61,054 nucleotides of DNA from assembly GCA_009837185.1 (NCBI GenBank), contig VXUA01000056.1, forward strand, positions 1-61,054, given 5' to 3'. The notes under the pieces were generated by a model. It saw nothing but the letters and a program-made list of their open reading frames with translations. It did no database searches and had not been told where the DNA came from. A program made the position numbers and the translations under genes. The first letter of the stretch is position 1. Each line of letters begins with the position of its first letter. Below are positions 18,822 to 30,133 of this stretch, piece by piece. This stretch comes from Gammaproteobacteria bacterium. GTDB taxonomy: Bacteria > Pseudomonadota > Gammaproteobacteria > Pseudomonadales > Azotimanducaceae.

Positions 18822-19694
18822 TCAGCTACGCAGTACCTGTGATAAAGCATCGCCAATGTGCGCAAGGTTGCGGACCGTGTGAGCACCAGCTGCGTCTAAG
18901 GCAGCATATTTTTCTTCTGCAGTACCTTTCCCTCCGGCGATAATCGCGCCAGCATGTCCCATTCTTTTACCCTTCGGTGCAGTTGCTCCTGCAATGTACG
19001 CGATGACTGGCTTCGAAACATGTTGTTTGATAAAGTCTGCTGTTTCTTCTTCTGCGGTCCCACCAATTTCTCCCACCATTACAATGGCGTCTGTTTCTGA
19101 ATCACCTTCAAACAGCTCGATAACATCGATGAAGTGAGTCCCTGGAATAGGATCCCCACCGATTCCGACGCAGGTACTCTGTCCAAAACCGTGATCCGTA
19201 ATTTGTTTCACCGCTTCATACGTGAGCGTTCCAGATCGGGACACAACACCCACGTTGCCAGATTTATGAATTTCTGCAGGCATAATGCCGATCTTACATT
19301 CACCTGGCGTAATAACTCCGGGACAATTTGGTCCAACTAATCGTGTATTTGTTCGATTTAGAAGAGCTTTAGCTCGCAACATGTCTAGTGTTGGAATGCC
19401 TTCTGTAATGCAAACCACTAAATCCAATCCCGCTTCGATGCTTTCAAAAATTGAGTCGAGACAAAAAGGTGCCGGGACGTAAATCACGGAGACAGTCGCA
19501 CCTGTTGAATCTATCGCATCTCTAACGGTATCAAATACTGGCAGCCCGAGATGTTCCGATCCTCCACGACCCGGGGTGACTCCTGCAACCAATTTTGTCC
19601 CATATGCGAGGGCTTGAGTGCTATGAAGAGTACCCTGAGATCCTGTCAATCCTTGACATAAGACTTTTGTGCTTCGATCGACTAATATGCTCAT
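18822..19694 (-). CDS. sucD: Succinyl-CoA synthetase, alpha subunit
   Basis: Together with SucC converts succinyl-CoA to succinate with formation of a nucleoside triphosphate. Of 290 residues. CoA-binding N-terminus [12 protein letters not shown], the conserved [10 protein letters not shown], and the phosphorylated histidine in [13 protein letters not shown] are present. The ATG overlaps the sucC stop by four bases. It is the last gene of the sdh-suc block. Confidence 0.97.
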   Translation of the reverse strand: MSILVDRSTKVLCQGLTGSQGTLHSTQALAYGTKLVAGVTPGRGGSEHLGLPVFDTVRDAIDSTGATVSVIYVPAPFCLDSIFESIEAGLDLVVCITEGIPTLDMLRAKALLNRTNTRLVGPNCPGVITPGECKIGIMPAEIHKSGNVGVVSRSGTLTYEAVKQITDHGFGQSTCVGIGGDPIPGTHFIDVIELFEGDSETDAIVMVGEIGGTAEEETADFIKQHVSKPVIAYIAGATAPKGKRMGHAGAIIAGGKGTAEEKYAALDAAGAHTVRNLAHIGDALSQVLRS

Positions 19695-20860
19695 TGTTGA
19701 GTTCTCGCTGCTTCGACCGACTTTTGTGCTGCATCTTGAAGAGTATCAGCTGCGATAATGGCTAAACCGCTCGCTCTTAGAAATTCTCGACCCTCGTCAG
19801 CATTGTTACCGTCAAAGCGAACTATGACGGGTACGCTAACACCTACCTCCCGATACGCCTCAACAATTCCTTCCGCAATCACAGCACACGAGACAATGCC
19901 ACCAAAAATATTGATCAGGACGGCGCGCACTTGAGGGTCGGAAAGAATTATTTTGAAGGCTTCTGCTACTGAAGCAGTGTTCACACCGCCACCGACGTCC
20001 AAGAAGTTAGCAGGACTCCCACCATAGAGCTTTACTAGATCCATCGTACCCATTGCAAGTCCAGCGCCATTAACCATACAACCGATATTTCCATCCATAG
20101 CGACATAGCTAAGTTTGAATTTGGCTGCGTGTTCCTCTCGAGGATCTTCTTGCGTGGGATCGCGCAACTCATCGAGTTTTGGCTGACGAAATATTGCATT
20201 ACTATCAATATTGATCTTTGCATCTAAACAATGAACATCGCCAGCTTTAGTCACCACTAATGGATTCACTTCAACGAGCGCGCAGTCGTGTTCGTGAAAC
20301 AATCGACAAAGGTTCAAAAAAATGGAGGCAAATTGGCGAACTTGGTTCTTCTCTAATCCTAGCTGATAGGCCATAGCACGACCTTGAAACGCTTGAGCAC
20401 CTATGCTCGGATCTATGGTCGCTCTTATGATCTTCTCTGGACTCTCCTCAGCAACGGTTTCGATCTCAACTCCACCCTCTGTTGACGCCATTACTACGAC
20501 GCTCTGGCATGCGCGATCAATTACAGCACCAAGATAAATTTCACGTGCGATGTCAGTAAGCGATTCGAAGTAAATGCTAGATACCTGTTGCCCTTCTGAA
20601 TCAGTCTGGTGAGTGACTAATCGTTTACCAAGCCAGGCAGATGTGAATTCCCGCGCCGCGTCCACGCTAGAAACAAGCTTGACCCCGCCAGCCTTACCTC
20701 GACCGCCGGTGTGGACTTGAACTTTTGCTACCCAAGAGTCTCCACCAATCTCAGCTAAAGCCTGAGGTACGTCGTTCGTACTTTGCACAACTTGACCAGT
20801 TGAAACGGGTAATCCGTATTCGTGAAACAATGCTTTAGCTTGGTATTCGTGCAGATTCAA
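19691..20860 (-). CDS. sucC: Succinyl-CoA synthetase, beta subunit
   Basis: Nucleotide-binding subunit of succinyl-CoA synthetase. Of 389 residues. Begins [20 protein letters not shown], with an ATP-grasp domain ([14 protein letters not shown]), metal-binding EVNPLV and the C-terminal NIFGGIVSC with the nucleotide-specificity region. sucD follows with a four-base overlap, and lpd precedes it by 89 bases. Confidence 0.97.
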   Translation of the reverse strand: MNLHEYQAKALFHEYGLPVSTGQVVQSTNDVPQALAEIGGDSWVAKVQVHTGGRGKAGGVKLVSSVDAAREFTSAWLGKRLVTHQTDSEGQQVSSIYFESLTDIAREIYLGAVIDRACQSVVVMASTEGGVEIETVAEESPEKIIRATIDPSIGAQAFQGRAMAYQLGLEKNQVRQFASIFLNLCRLFHEHDCALVEVNPLVVTKAGDVHCLDAKINIDSNAIFRQPKLDELRDPTQEDPREEHAAKFKLSYVAMDGNIGCMVNGAGLAMGTMDLVKLYGGSPANFLDVGGGVNTASVAEAFKIILSDPQVRAVLINIFGGIVSCAVIAEGIVEAYREVGVSVPVIVRFDGNNADEGREFLRASGLAIIAADTLQDAAQKSVEAARTQQ

Positions 20861-20949
20861 CTAATTCTCTTTCCTTTTTTTTGTTACTTGAGGTACCGAA
20901 ACCACACCTAGGAATTCAATTCAACGTGTGATGTGAAATAGCGTTAACG

Positions 20950-22386
20950 CTACTTCTTCTTTCTTCGATTGACGGTATGGATCGCGTTCCCACCCACGCT
21001 CAATGCCGCTTCATGTACGGATTCCGAGAGCGACGGATGTGCAAACATCGTGAGCGCGAGATCCTCTGCAGTAGCACCAAATTCCATCGCGATAACACCT
21101 TGTGCGATAAGTTCAGAAGCCTGAGCGCCGAGTATGTGGACTCCCCGTATTCGGTCGGTTTTCGCATCGGCAATGATTTTGACAAATCCCTCGGTTTCAT
21201 GAGCGGCCATTGCGCGACCGTTCGCACTATAGGAAAACATTCCACTGTTAAATTTTTCTCCGTTCGCTTTGAGTTCATCTTCACTTTGACCAACCCAAGC
21301 GATCTCCGGATGCGTGTAAATCACCGAAGGTACAGTTTCATAGTTAACAATTGGTTTATGACCCGCGATTCTCTCTGCAACCATCACCCCTTCTTCCATG
21401 CCCTTATGCGCTAACATCGGACCGCGTACAACATCTCCGACCGCATATACGTCCGGCGCATCCGTCAAACAAAGATCATTGACGAACAAAAATCCACGTT
21501 CATCAATATTGACTTCGCATTCTTGGCTAAGCAAATCCTCGGTGTAAGGTCGACGACCCACTGCAACAATGAGCTTGTCACATTCAAGCACTAGATCTTC
21601 ACCCTTGAGCTGGTAGGAGACCTTTACCACGCCGTCTTCGACAGTTGACGAAACTACCCTTGCCCCAAGCCGTACGTCTAATCCTTGCTTCTTGAAGATC
21701 TTCAACGCCTCTCGCGCGGCGCGTCGATCCGCCATGGGTAAAAAGTCATCCAGCGCTTCCAAGATCACGACTTCTGAGCCAAATCTGTTCCAAACACTGC
21801 CAAGCTCCAATCCGACGATACCAGCACCGATGACACCTAGACGTTTCGGTACTTCTTCGAATTCCAGCGCATCGGTGGAATCCACGATCAATTCGTGATC
21901 GATTCTTGCTGCTGGGATGTCGATAGGAGTGGATCCCGGTGCCAAAATGACATGATTTGCATTGATTGTTTCCTGAGATCCGTCGTGACTTGTGTAGGTC
22001 ACCTCGCGACCGCTACCGAGTTGCCCAGTACCGGGTAAGAAAGTGACATCGTTGCCCTTGAACAGTACGTCGATTCCCGATGTTAGCTTGTCCACAATAG
22101 AGTTCTTGTAAGCCAGCATCTTCGAAATATCTATTTGGTGGCCCTCTGCAGAGATTCCCATCTTTTGAAATTCGCTCATCCGTACATAGGTATAGGACAC
22201 GTCGAGAAGTGCTTTCGAGGGGATACATCCCCAATTCAAACAAGTCCCGCCCAGAGTAGGGTTACCGTTGCGATCAATAGATTTGTCAATACAAATGACA
22301 GCATGACCTAGTTGCGCACTTCGAATCGCAGCGGCATAACCGGCTGGACCCGCACCGATGACGACAATATCAGCTTCACGACTCAT
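20950..22386 (-). CDS. lpd: Dihydrolipoyl dehydrogenase (E3)
   Basis: FAD enzyme that reoxidises lipoyl groups of 2-oxoacid dehydrogenases with NAD. Of 478 residues. FAD motif VVIGAGPAGYAAA (8-20), redox-active cysteines C49 and C54 in GGTCLNWGCIPSK, and the C-terminal catalytic HPSLSESVHEAA. Placed between sucB and sucC, it is presumably the E3 of this 2-oxoglutarate dehydrogenase. The gap from sucB is 11 bases. Confidence 0.96.
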   Translation of the reverse strand: MSREADIVVIGAGPAGYAAAIRSAQLGHAVICIDKSIDRNGNPTLGGTCLNWGCIPSKALLDVSYTYVRMSEFQKMGISAEGHQIDISKMLAYKNSIVDKLTSGIDVLFKGNDVTFLPGTGQLGSGREVTYTSHDGSQETINANHVILAPGSTPIDIPAARIDHELIVDSTDALEFEEVPKRLGVIGAGIVGLELGSVWNRFGSEVVILEALDDFLPMADRRAAREALKIFKKQGLDVRLGARVVSSTVEDGVVKVSYQLKGEDLVLECDKLIVAVGRRPYTEDLLSQECEVNIDERGFLFVNDLCLTDAPDVYAVGDVVRGPMLAHKGMEEGVMVAERIAGHKPIVNYETVPSVIYTHPEIAWVGQSEDELKANGEKFNSGMFSYSANGRAMAAHETEGFVKIIADAKTDRIRGVHILGAQASELIAQGVIAMEFGATAEDLALTMFAHPSLSESVHEAALSVGGNAIHTVNRRKKK

Positions 22387-22397
22387 TTCTTTTCTCC

Positions 22398-23609
22398 CTA
22401 AAGTTCCAGCAAAATACGCGCGGGATCTTCCAGCATTCCTTTTATCGCAACCAAAAATCGCACTGCCTCAGAACCGTCAATTAGCCGATGATCGTAAGAC
22501 AGCGCTAAATACATCATGGGGCGGATATCGACGTTGCCGTCCACAACTACTGGGCGTTCCTGAATCTTATGCATTCCCAAGATTGCGGTTTGCGGGGGAT
22601 TCAATATTGGTGTCGACATCAGCGACCCGAATACTCCGCCGTTGGAAATAGTGAAGGTTCCACCTTGCATGTCTTCAATCGCCAATTTACCGTCTCGAGC
22701 TTTTTGTCCGAACTCGACTATTTGGTCTTCGATTTGAGCGAGCCCTAAAGCATCGGCATCTCGCACAACTGGTACAACCAGACCGCGCTCGGTGCTTACC
22801 GCGACTCCAATGTCATAAAAGCCGTGATAGACGATATCCGATCCGTCAATGGACGCATTTACTAAAGGAAATCGCTTGAGTGCTTCTACCGAAGCTCGAA
22901 CGAAAAAGCTCATAAAGCCTAATCTCGTCCCGTTGTGCGTACGCTGAAATTCTTCTTGATATTGCTTGCGCATACGAATAATTGGAGCCATATCTGCTTC
23001 ATTGAATGTCGTGAGCATCGCGGCGGTTTGTTGGGCTTCGACCAAGCGATTCGCGATCGTCGCGCGCAATCTCGTCATTGGTACGCGACGTTCGACTCGT
23101 TCCCCAGTGTCCGCTGATGGTTCCTCTATTTCTGGTTCAGGAGCTTTTGCTCGCCCTGTCTTTGCTTCTACGCGAACTGTCCGCGAGGCAATCGCTGCTT
23201 CTACATCGCCCTTGGTAATCATCCCACCACGACCAGAACCGCGGACTGACGCCAAATCAACGCTGTTTTCTAAGGCTAGTTTCCGAGCCGAAGGAGCGGC
23301 AGCGATCTCTTTCTGTTCAGTGTCTACGGGTTGATCGCTTGTTTGCTCAGATTGTTCTACGGCAGGAGGGTCTCCTTCTTCGACGACGGCGATCAAATCG
23401 AGACCAACGACTGTCGCGCCTTCTGGTTTCACGATCTTCGCAACGGTCCCAGCTACCGGTGATGGAATCTCTAAAGTTGTTTTCTCCGTTTCAACATCAG
23501 CGAGCAGTTCATCCCTTGCAATAAACTCTCCCTCGCGCTTATACCATTTTGTAAGCTCCCCTTCAACAATGGATTCGGGAAACGCTGGAGTGGTAATTTC
23601 AGTGGTCAC
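22398..23609 (-). CDS. sucB: 2-Oxoglutarate dehydrogenase E2 (succinyltransferase)
   Basis: Core of the 2-oxoglutarate dehydrogenase complex. GTG 23609 is chosen as the start because the lipoyl domain ([20 protein letters not shown]) begins there, and the frame upstream is only overlap with sucA. Lipoyl-lysine K43 lies in [10 protein letters not shown]. An Ala/Pro/Glu-rich linker, a peripheral E3/E1-binding domain ([20 protein letters not shown]) and the catalytic domain with [13 protein letters not shown] follow. It overlaps the sucA stop by 11 bases, so coupling with sucA is likely. Confidence 0.95.
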   Translation of the reverse strand: MTTEITTPAFPESIVEGELTKWYKREGEFIARDELLADVETEKTTLEIPSPVAGTVAKIVKPEGATVVGLDLIAVVEEGDPPAVEQSEQTSDQPVDTEQKEIAAAPSARKLALENSVDLASVRGSGRGGMITKGDVEAAIASRTVRVEAKTGRAKAPEPEIEEPSADTGERVERRVPMTRLRATIANRLVEAQQTAAMLTTFNEADMAPIIRMRKQYQEEFQRTHNGTRLGFMSFFVRASVEALKRFPLVNASIDGSDIVYHGFYDIGVAVSTERGLVVPVVRDADALGLAQIEDQIVEFGQKARDGKLAIEDMQGGTFTISNGGVFGSLMSTPILNPPQTAILGMHKIQERPVVVDGNVDIRPMMYLALSYDHRLIDGSEAVRFLVAIKGMLEDPARILLEL

Positions 23610-26457
23610 GTATTTCTTCCAAATTTCCAAAAAGTGCTTCTTCGACAAGTTCGCGCTGTTGTCGAGCATGGCGCGCTGGTAAACCTACGGCTGGTGCCGC
23701 ATACGGCTTACGTCCCGCATATTTAAGCGTTAAATTTTGATGGGTCGTAGCGACTGCTCGTTCCATGTGGTGCTTGCTGGAATACCATGCACCTTGGTTC
23801 TTAGGTTCTTCCTGACACCACACTACAGTCTTTAACGCGCTGTACTGGGACAGAACCTCAAGAAATTCATCAAGGGGAAATGGATACAACTGCTCTAAAC
23901 GGACAATCCCAACGGTTTTGCAGTTTGCTTCCCGTCGCCTAGCGAGTAAGTCATAATACACCTTCCCGCTACACAAAACCAGTCGTTCGACTTCTTTTGG
24001 TTTCAATGGGTCATACTCATCGATTACGTTACGAAACGAACCCGTTGACAATTCGTCAATGGTCGAAGTGGCGAGTTTATGACGAAGTAAGCTCTTGGGT
24101 GTTAGAACAATGAGCGGTCGACGCATCGGGCGGATCATTTGCCGACGCAACAAGTGAAAAATTTGTGATGGGGTCGTTGGGATACAAACTTGTATGTTGT
24201 GTTGTGCACACATTTGCATGAAGCGTTCGAGGCGTGCGGAGGAATGTTCCGGTCCTTGTCCTTCGAGTCCGTGAGGTAAAAACACGACCAAGCCGCACTG
24301 TCGTCCCCACTTGGCTTCGCCACTTGAGATGAATTGATCGAACACGACTTGAGCTCCGTTGGCGAAATCCCCAAATTGAGCCTCCCAAATAACAAGCGTG
24401 TTCGGCGTAGTCGTCGCGTATCCATATTCAAACGCAAGTACAGCTTCCTCGGAGAGTAATGAGTCGTAAATCTCAAATCTACGTTTCTTAAAGCCTTCTT
24501 GCATGGGTATCACTTGTTCACCCGTACTCTGACAATACACACAGGCATGCCGATGAGAAAATGTACCCACTCCGACATCTTGTCCGGTAATCCTAACATC
24601 AAAACCCTGATCCAGCAGCGTCGCGTATGCCGCCATCTCGCCAAAGCCCCAATTCACGGCGAGACCTCCAGCTGCCATGTTGTGCCGATCAGCATAAATG
24701 CCTTGGACTTGTTTGTGGAGTTTTGTTCCCTTTCGGATTCTGTTAGCTTTTGCCATAACCTGTTGGAGTCGAAGCAACGGAAACGAGGTATCGGCGGTTT
24801 CGTCCCAGTTATGTCCAATATACGGCTTCCAATCGACAAACATACTCGTATCGGGTTCTTTAATAACCGACAGTGCTATAGTCTCACCTCGGTCTAAACG
24901 ATCTCGCACCGTGGCAGCTAATACTTCAGATTCATCCTGCGAGACGACACCTTCCTCAGCTAGGCGATCAGCATAAATCTTTCGCGTGGTTGGATGACGC
25001 CTGATTTGTTGGTACATCAATGGCTGCGTTTTCATTGGATCTTCAGCTTCGTTATGACCGCGACGCCGATAACAAACCAAATCTATAACGACATCCTTAC
25101 CAAAAACATTTACGTAATCTGATGCTATTTGTGCGACGAACGTCACTGCTTCGGGATCGTCGGCGTTAACGTGGAAAATAGGCGCGCGAATGATCTTTGC
25201 AACTTCACTGCAGTATTCCGTCGAGCGTGCGTCTTCCAGTCGGCTCGTGGTAAACCCGACCTGGTTATTAATAATGATGTGCATCGTCCCACCCGTGGAA
25301 AATCCTCGAGTCTGAGACATTTGAAAGGTTTCCATGACGACTCCTTGTCCAGCGATAGCAGCATCACCATGGATTAAGATTGGAAATACCTGTTCTCGAC
25401 TGGCATCAGCACGACGGTCTTGCCGGGCTCGGCATGAACCTTCGACTACCGGTCCTACGATCTCCAAGTGCGACGGATTGAAAGCGAGCGCGAGATGTAT
25501 TTGCCGACCGTGTGTTTCTAGATTTGTCGAAAATCCCATGTGATACTTCACGTCTCCAGTTTCGTACTGCTGACGAGCCCGACCCTCAAATTCTTGAAAC
25601 AGTTCGCTGGCCTGTTTGCCAAGTAAGTTTACGAGAACATTCAGTCTACCTCGATGAGCCATCCCAATGACAACTTCTTGGACGCGCCACATACCTGACC
25701 GTTGAGTTATCTCGTGGAGCATTGGGATCAAGCTTTCAGCTCCTTCCAAGCCAAATCTCTTTGTACCGGGATAACGGTTATGTAAATATCGTTCAAGTCC
25801 CTCTGCCGCAGTAAGGCGCTCCAATATCCGGTATTTCGTCTGATCGTCAAATTGCATCTGAGAGTGAACGCTCTCTAGCCGGCCGCGAATCCATTCCCTT
25901 TCCTGCGTTGAAGTCACATAAACATACTCTGTTCCGATAGAGCCACAATAGGTTTTTTCTAATGCATCGACGATATCACGAAGTTTGGCATCTTTGTCCG
26001 TAAACAAATGGGACGATCCAATGTGAAACACCGTGTCAAAGTCAGCCATGCTCAGACCGTGAAACTTCAACTCAAGATCCGCAGCTTTGTCTCTCTCCCA
26101 GACCCCTAGTGGATCAATTCGAGCCTTACGGTGCCCTCGAGATTGATAGGACTCGATGAGTTCCATCACTTGGATTTGTTTTCGATGGTATTCCGAGAGT
26201 ATGGAGGTGCTGACTCGTTCCGGACGAGCCTTAAGGCGATTTCGACCGAGTCTTTCGAAGTGATGAACTATCGTACTGTGAGCAATATCCGGATGCCCAT
26301 TATCTGCTTGGGGAAGCGTGTGGAAATAGTCTCGCCATTCCTGAGGAACTAGGTTCGCACTCTCCAAATATTTTTCGTACATCGCTTCGATGTACGCAAC
26401 GCTACCTCCCGCAAGATGAGAACTTGCTTCCATTCGTTCTAGAAAAGAGTCGGTCAT
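23599..26457 (-). CDS. sucA: 2-Oxoglutarate dehydrogenase E1
   Basis: ThDP-dependent decarboxylase of the TCA cycle, 952 residues as usual. The N-terminal helix (about residues 17-45, [20 protein letters not shown]) is the family's E2-binding segment. [13 protein letters not shown], the ThDP motif starting [18 protein letters not shown] and ending in NNQVGFTT, and later EDPMKTQPL are all present. The gene lies 22 bases downstream of sdhB and overlaps sucB. Confidence 0.97.
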   Translation of the reverse strand: MTDSFLERMEASSHLAGGSVAYIEAMYEKYLESANLVPQEWRDYFHTLPQADNGHPDIAHSTIVHHFERLGRNRLKARPERVSTSILSEYHRKQIQVMELIESYQSRGHRKARIDPLGVWERDKAADLELKFHGLSMADFDTVFHIGSSHLFTDKDAKLRDIVDALEKTYCGSIGTEYVYVTSTQEREWIRGRLESVHSQMQFDDQTKYRILERLTAAEGLERYLHNRYPGTKRFGLEGAESLIPMLHEITQRSGMWRVQEVVIGMAHRGRLNVLVNLLGKQASELFQEFEGRARQQYETGDVKYHMGFSTNLETHGRQIHLALAFNPSHLEIVGPVVEGSCRARQDRRADASREQVFPILIHGDAAIAGQGVVMETFQMSQTRGFSTGGTMHIIINNQVGFTTSRLEDARSTEYCSEVAKIIRAPIFHVNADDPEAVTFVAQIASDYVNVFGKDVVIDLVCYRRRGHNEAEDPMKTQPLMYQQIRRHPTTRKIYADRLAEEGVVSQDESEVLAATVRDRLDRGETIALSVIKEPDTSMFVDWKPYIGHNWDETADTSFPLLRLQQVMAKANRIRKGTKLHKQVQGIYADRHNMAAGGLAVNWGFGEMAAYATLLDQGFDVRITGQDVGVGTFSHRHACVYCQSTGEQVIPMQEGFKKRRFEIYDSLLSEEAVLAFEYGYATTTPNTLVIWEAQFGDFANGAQVVFDQFISSGEAKWGRQCGLVVFLPHGLEGQGPEHSSARLERFMQMCAQHNIQVCIPTTPSQIFHLLRRQMIRPMRRPLIVLTPKSLLRHKLATSTIDELSTGSFRNVIDEYDPLKPKEVERLVLCSGKVYYDLLARRREANCKTVGIVRLEQLYPFPLDEFLEVLSQYSALKTVVWCQEEPKNQGAWYSSKHHMERAVATTHQNLTLKYAGRKPYAAPAVGLPARHARQQRELVEEALFGNLEEIRDH

Positions 26458-26479
26458 GGTTTTTCCTCAAGTGGTGGCA

Positions 26480-27184
26480 CTAAGTTCCTTCTTTAACCAT
26501 AAGAGATCGGATCTTCCCGATGGCTTGAGTGGGATTGAGATCTTTTGGGCAAACGCTAGCGCAGTTCATGATGCTTCGACAGCGAAATACGCTGAAATGA
26601 TCGTCAAGTTTCGACAATCTCGCTTCGGTCGCGGTATCACGGCTGTCTGCAATAAATCGATAAGCGTGTAAAAGTGCCGCCGGACCAAGAAATTTATCAG
26701 GATTCCACCAATATGAAGGACACGCGGTCGTACAGCACGCACACAAAATGCACTCATACAAACCTTCCAACTTTTCGCGATCTTCAATACTTTGAAGTCG
26801 CTCCTTCGTGGGAGGTAAATCCTCATTGATCAAGAAGGGATCGGCGCGTTCGTATTGTTTGTAGAACTGCGACATATCTACAACCAGATCTCGAATCACG
26901 GGCAGTCCAGGTAATGGACGGAGAACAAGCCGGTCGCCGGAAATTACCGATCCGACTGGAGTCTTACACGCTAGCCCATTAGTCCCGTTCATGTTCATTC
27001 CATCCGACCCACACACGCCCTCACGACAGGAACGTCGATAAGTAATCGATGGGTCTTTGATCTTGAGCTGTTCCAACACGTCAAGGACCATCAAATCGCG
27101 TCCTTCTGGCCGAGTAAATTCGTAGTCTTGCAACCTTGGTTTGGCGTCCTGTTCAGGGATGTAGCGATAGATGCTTACCAGCAC
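26480..27184 (-). CDS. sdhB: Succinate dehydrogenase iron-sulfur subunit
   Basis: Electron-transfer subunit of complex II. Of 234 residues, starting at GTG 27184 three bases after the sdhA stop. [2Fe-2S] ligands are in SCREGVCGSDGMNMNG and GLAC (with the Asp found in enterobacterial SdhB), [4Fe-4S] in CILCACCTTACP, and [3Fe-4S] in CRSIMNCASVCPKDLNP. All expected ligands are present. Confidence 0.97.
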   Translation of the reverse strand: MLVSIYRYIPEQDAKPRLQDYEFTRPEGRDLMVLDVLEQLKIKDPSITYRRSCREGVCGSDGMNMNGTNGLACKTPVGSVISGDRLVLRPLPGLPVIRDLVVDMSQFYKQYERADPFLINEDLPPTKERLQSIEDREKLEGLYECILCACCTTACPSYWWNPDKFLGPAALLHAYRFIADSRDTATEARLSKLDDHFSVFRCRSIMNCASVCPKDLNPTQAIGKIRSLMVKEGT

Positions 27185-27187
27185 GAT

Positions 27188-28960
27188 TTAGTACTCTCTT
27201 TTGATCGGTTGAAACGGTTCCATCGTTTCCGGGCTAAAGTTCACTGCACGTTTTTTAATCGATTTGTCCGAAGCAAAATATAGTGAGTGACACAACCAAT
27301 TATCGTCGTCTCGCTCGGTGTAATCTACTCGCGCGTGGGCTCCCCTAGTTTCCTTTCGAGCTGCCGCAGCGATTGCTGTTGCTTCAGCAACTTCAAGTAA
27401 ATTGTCAAGTTCTAATGCTTCAATCCTGGCAGTATTGAATATTTTAGTTTTGTCTTCAAGATGCGAGTTACTTATGCGTTCACGTAGATCGGCAAACACT
27501 GAAATCGCTGCCTGCATGTTCTGCTCCGATCGAAATACACTGAAATTCATTTGCATGGTTTTTTGTAGCTCGGATTTCAATATCGCCGGGTGCTCTCCTT
27601 CCAATGACTCGTCCCAACGGCGAATGCGCGCTAACGCAGGTTCACAGTCTGTATCCGAGGGTGCGCGGTATGCCACTCCTTGTTCTAGCGTTTCTCGAAT
27701 GTGTAAACCGGCTGCGCGACCAAACACTACCAAGTCAAGTAGAGAATTTCCACCGAGTCGGTTCGCCCCATGAACTGACACAGATGCCACTTCACCCACA
27801 GCATAGAGTCCCTCGACCATCTGATCGTTCCCTTCCTTGAATGTAATCGCTTGACCAGAAACAGCGGTGGGTACTCCCCCCATCATGTAATGACAAGTTG
27901 GTACGACCGGTATCGGTTCCACCACTGGATCTACGAGTGCATAGGTACGAGATAGTTCCAGAATACCGGCTAATCTAAGTTCTAATGTGTGTTTACCTAA
28001 ATGATCGAGTTTCAAGAGAACGTGATCTTTATCGGGACCACATCCTCGTCCTTCTTGGATTTCGATGATCATTGATCGTGAGACGACGTCGCGACTGGCC
28101 AAGTCTTTTGCTGTAGGGGCGTACCGTTCCATGAAACGTTCACCTTGTGCATTAACCAAATAGCCGCCTTCTCCACGACAGCCCTCGGTAACCAGCACTC
28201 CGATTGGATAAATACCCGTAGGGTGGAATTGCCACATTTCTATGTCTTGTACGGGGACCCCGCTCCGAAGTGCCATAGCAACGCCGTCTCCAGTGTTCAT
28301 GAGCGCATTTGTTGTACTAGCGTAAATACGACCAGCACCGCCTGTCGCGAGCAGTGTAGCCTTCGCCTGCACCAACACGGTTTCGCCGCTCTCAATGTTA
28401 ATCGCGATCACTCCACAGACGACGCCATCTTGATTGCGTACTAAATCGACGGCAAACCACTCATTCAAAAAAGTCGTGCGAGCTTTGACGTTAGCTTGAT
28501 AGAGTGTGTGTAGCAGTGCATGCCCCGTTCGATCAACAGCGGCGCAAGTACGCGCTGCTTGTCCCCCCTTACCGAAATTTTTGGATTGCCCTCCAAATGG
28601 TCTTTGATAAATTCGACCAGTATCGGTACGAGAAAAAGGCAAGCCCATATGCTCTAGTTCATAAACCACTTCCGGCCCAACTTTGCACATATACTCAATG
28701 GCATCCTGATCGCCGATAAAGTCCGATCCCTTCACAGTGTCATACATGTGCCAACGCCAGTTATCGTCGGGGTCATCGCTACCAATCGCACAGGTGATAC
28801 CGCCTTGTGCGGAAACCGTGTGCGAGCGAGTAGGAAACACTTTGGACATCACCGCGGTATGAAATCCACTCTCAGCGAGTGGAAGACTCGCGCGTAAACC
28901 AGCTCCACCGCCACCGACAACTACAGCATCAAATTGCAATGTTCTTATGGGTTGAGCCAC
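27188..28960 (-). CDS. sdhA: Succinate dehydrogenase flavoprotein subunit
   Basis: Oxidises succinate to fumarate with covalent FAD. GTG 28960 gives [21 protein letters not shown], which best matches the family's N-terminus. A TTG at 28975 is an alternative start. FAD motif [12 protein letters not shown], the flavinylated histidine in [11 protein letters not shown], and substrate residues in the FHPTGIYP and [14 protein letters not shown] segments are seen. Total about 590 residues, normal. It lies between sdhD and sdhB with almost no spacing. Confidence 0.96.
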   Translation of the reverse strand: MAQPIRTLQFDAVVVGGGGAGLRASLPLAESGFHTAVMSKVFPTRSHTVSAQGGITCAIGSDDPDDNWRWHMYDTVKGSDFIGDQDAIEYMCKVGPEVVYELEHMGLPFSRTDTGRIYQRPFGGQSKNFGKGGQAARTCAAVDRTGHALLHTLYQANVKARTTFLNEWFAVDLVRNQDGVVCGVIAINIESGETVLVQAKATLLATGGAGRIYASTTNALMNTGDGVAMALRSGVPVQDIEMWQFHPTGIYPIGVLVTEGCRGEGGYLVNAQGERFMERYAPTAKDLASRDVVSRSMIIEIQEGRGCGPDKDHVLLKLDHLGKHTLELRLAGILELSRTYALVDPVVEPIPVVPTCHYMMGGVPTAVSGQAITFKEGNDQMVEGLYAVGEVASVSVHGANRLGGNSLLDLVVFGRAAGLHIRETLEQGVAYRAPSDTDCEPALARIRRWDESLEGEHPAILKSELQKTMQMNFSVFRSEQNMQAAISVFADLRERISNSHLEDKTKIFNTARIEALELDNLLEVAEATAIAAAARKETRGAHARVDYTERDDDNWLCHSLYFASDKSIKKRAVNFSPETMEPFQPIKREY

Positions 28961-28968
28961 CGTCGATA

Positions 28969-29337
28969 CTACCAAATAATCATGAGTCCGAGTACAAAAT
29001 ACAAGACGACCGAAGAGGTTACTCCGAATTGATAGAGCAACCTCAACACAGTCGCAAACTTGCCAATGTGATGCTCATTCAAATAGTCTGTACCGACAGT
29101 CCACATACCAATCCACGCATGGATTCCCCACGACAACAACGTTAAGGTACCAACAATTTGCATCGCGGGAGATCGCATAAATGCAAACCATTGTGTGTAA
29201 TCGAGACTAGGGTGTGTTAACACAAACCAAACAATACATCCAGCGTAAACGGTTAAAACAACAGCAGACACTCGTTGAAGTAGGAAGTCTGCTACACCGC
29301 TACGAGAAAAACTCGTGGCGTTTACAACCAAAACCAC
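28969..29337 (-). CDS. sdhD: Succinate dehydrogenase membrane anchor SdhD
   Basis: Three-helix membrane subunit that binds haem and ubiquinone with SdhC. The start is taken at GTG 29337, overlapping the sdhC stop by 16 bases, because [20 protein letters not shown] is the usual beginning of SdhD. The haem histidine is probably in [13 protein letters not shown], and the third helix is [17 protein letters not shown]. Confidence 0.93.
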   Translation of the reverse strand: MVLVVNATSFSRSGVADFLLQRVSAVVLTVYAGCIVWFVLTHPSLDYTQWFAFMRSPAMQIVGTLTLLSWGIHAWIGMWTVGTDYLNEHHIGKFATVLRLLYQFGVTSSVVLYFVLGLMIIW

Positions 29338-29699
29338 ACTCCAATAGCTAAAGAAAGAACCACAGAGCAAAAGAGCACTATTGCGGCACTCGCTCTACCT
29401 GCTTTCAAAGAATCGCCAATGTGCAAGTCCATCAAAAGGTGACGAAGGCCTGCAAATATGTGATAGCCCAAGAGGGAAAGTGTGAACCATAGTACCAGCG
29501 AATGTAAAGGGTGCTCAAGAGTAGTTTTCAAGCTTGTGAAGGATGTTTCAGATTCAAGCGATAACCACAGGATCCACAACAAATAAAACGATGCTCCAAA
29601 TAACGCTACCCCGCTTACCCTATGCAGAATCGATACAACTGCGACAATGGGAAATCGGATCGCGAACAGATTTAAAAAGACTGGTCGAGTACTTTTCAT
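29322..29699 (-). CDS. sdhC: Succinate dehydrogenase cytochrome b556 subunit SdhC
   Basis: First gene of the sdh-suc block. Of 125 residues with three membrane helices. VSILHRVSGVALFG carries the quinone-site Ser and Arg region, and YHIFAGLRHLLMDLH has the haem-ligand histidine. The upstream 434 bases separate it from the divergent transporter gene at 30134 and must contain its promoter. Confidence 0.95.
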   Translation of the reverse strand: MKSTRPVFLNLFAIRFPIVAVVSILHRVSGVALFGASFYLLWILWLSLESETSFTSLKTTLEHPLHSLVLWFTLSLLGYHIFAGLRHLLMDLHIGDSLKAGRASAAIVLFCSVVLSLAIGVWFWL

Positions 29700-30133
29700 C
29701 GGCTACTCTGCGAACAAGCGATGTGATTCAAGGTCACCGCGTATTCGATTGAGATTGCGCGTGCCTTGGACTTGGTTGATAAAGGTAGGTTGAGACGACA
29801 TTGTTTGTCATAATTTTAGTGCGTGCGTCAACCTTGCATATCGTCTATCCTACAATCTTCGACAATCCTAGTAATCTCTCGTCCATGTTTGCATCCTAGT
29901 ATGTCCATTAAATCGAACATTGAATTCATTCATCCTCTCAGATATCACGCAGCTACGAAACTCCAGCGGTTTTTCACCGACTATTGCTAGGAAACAGAGT
30001 TGTGCGTGTAGAAGTAAGCAATTCAAAAAGATGGTATGGAAGAATTCTTACACATCGACAAAGCGTAAACTCTAAGGGAAAATCTGAATGACTATCGATC
30101 GTCCGATCCTGCGTAGTTTGTAGTGCTGTTACA
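29700..30133. promoter_or_regulatory. Divergent intergenic region, sdh-suc and RiPP export operon
   Basis: A 434-base region between the minus-strand sdhC and plus-strand transporter operons, with no convincing gene. It must contain both promoters. I could not pick single -35/-10 pairs with confidence. This is the boundary between housekeeping and accessory DNA. Confidence 0.45.
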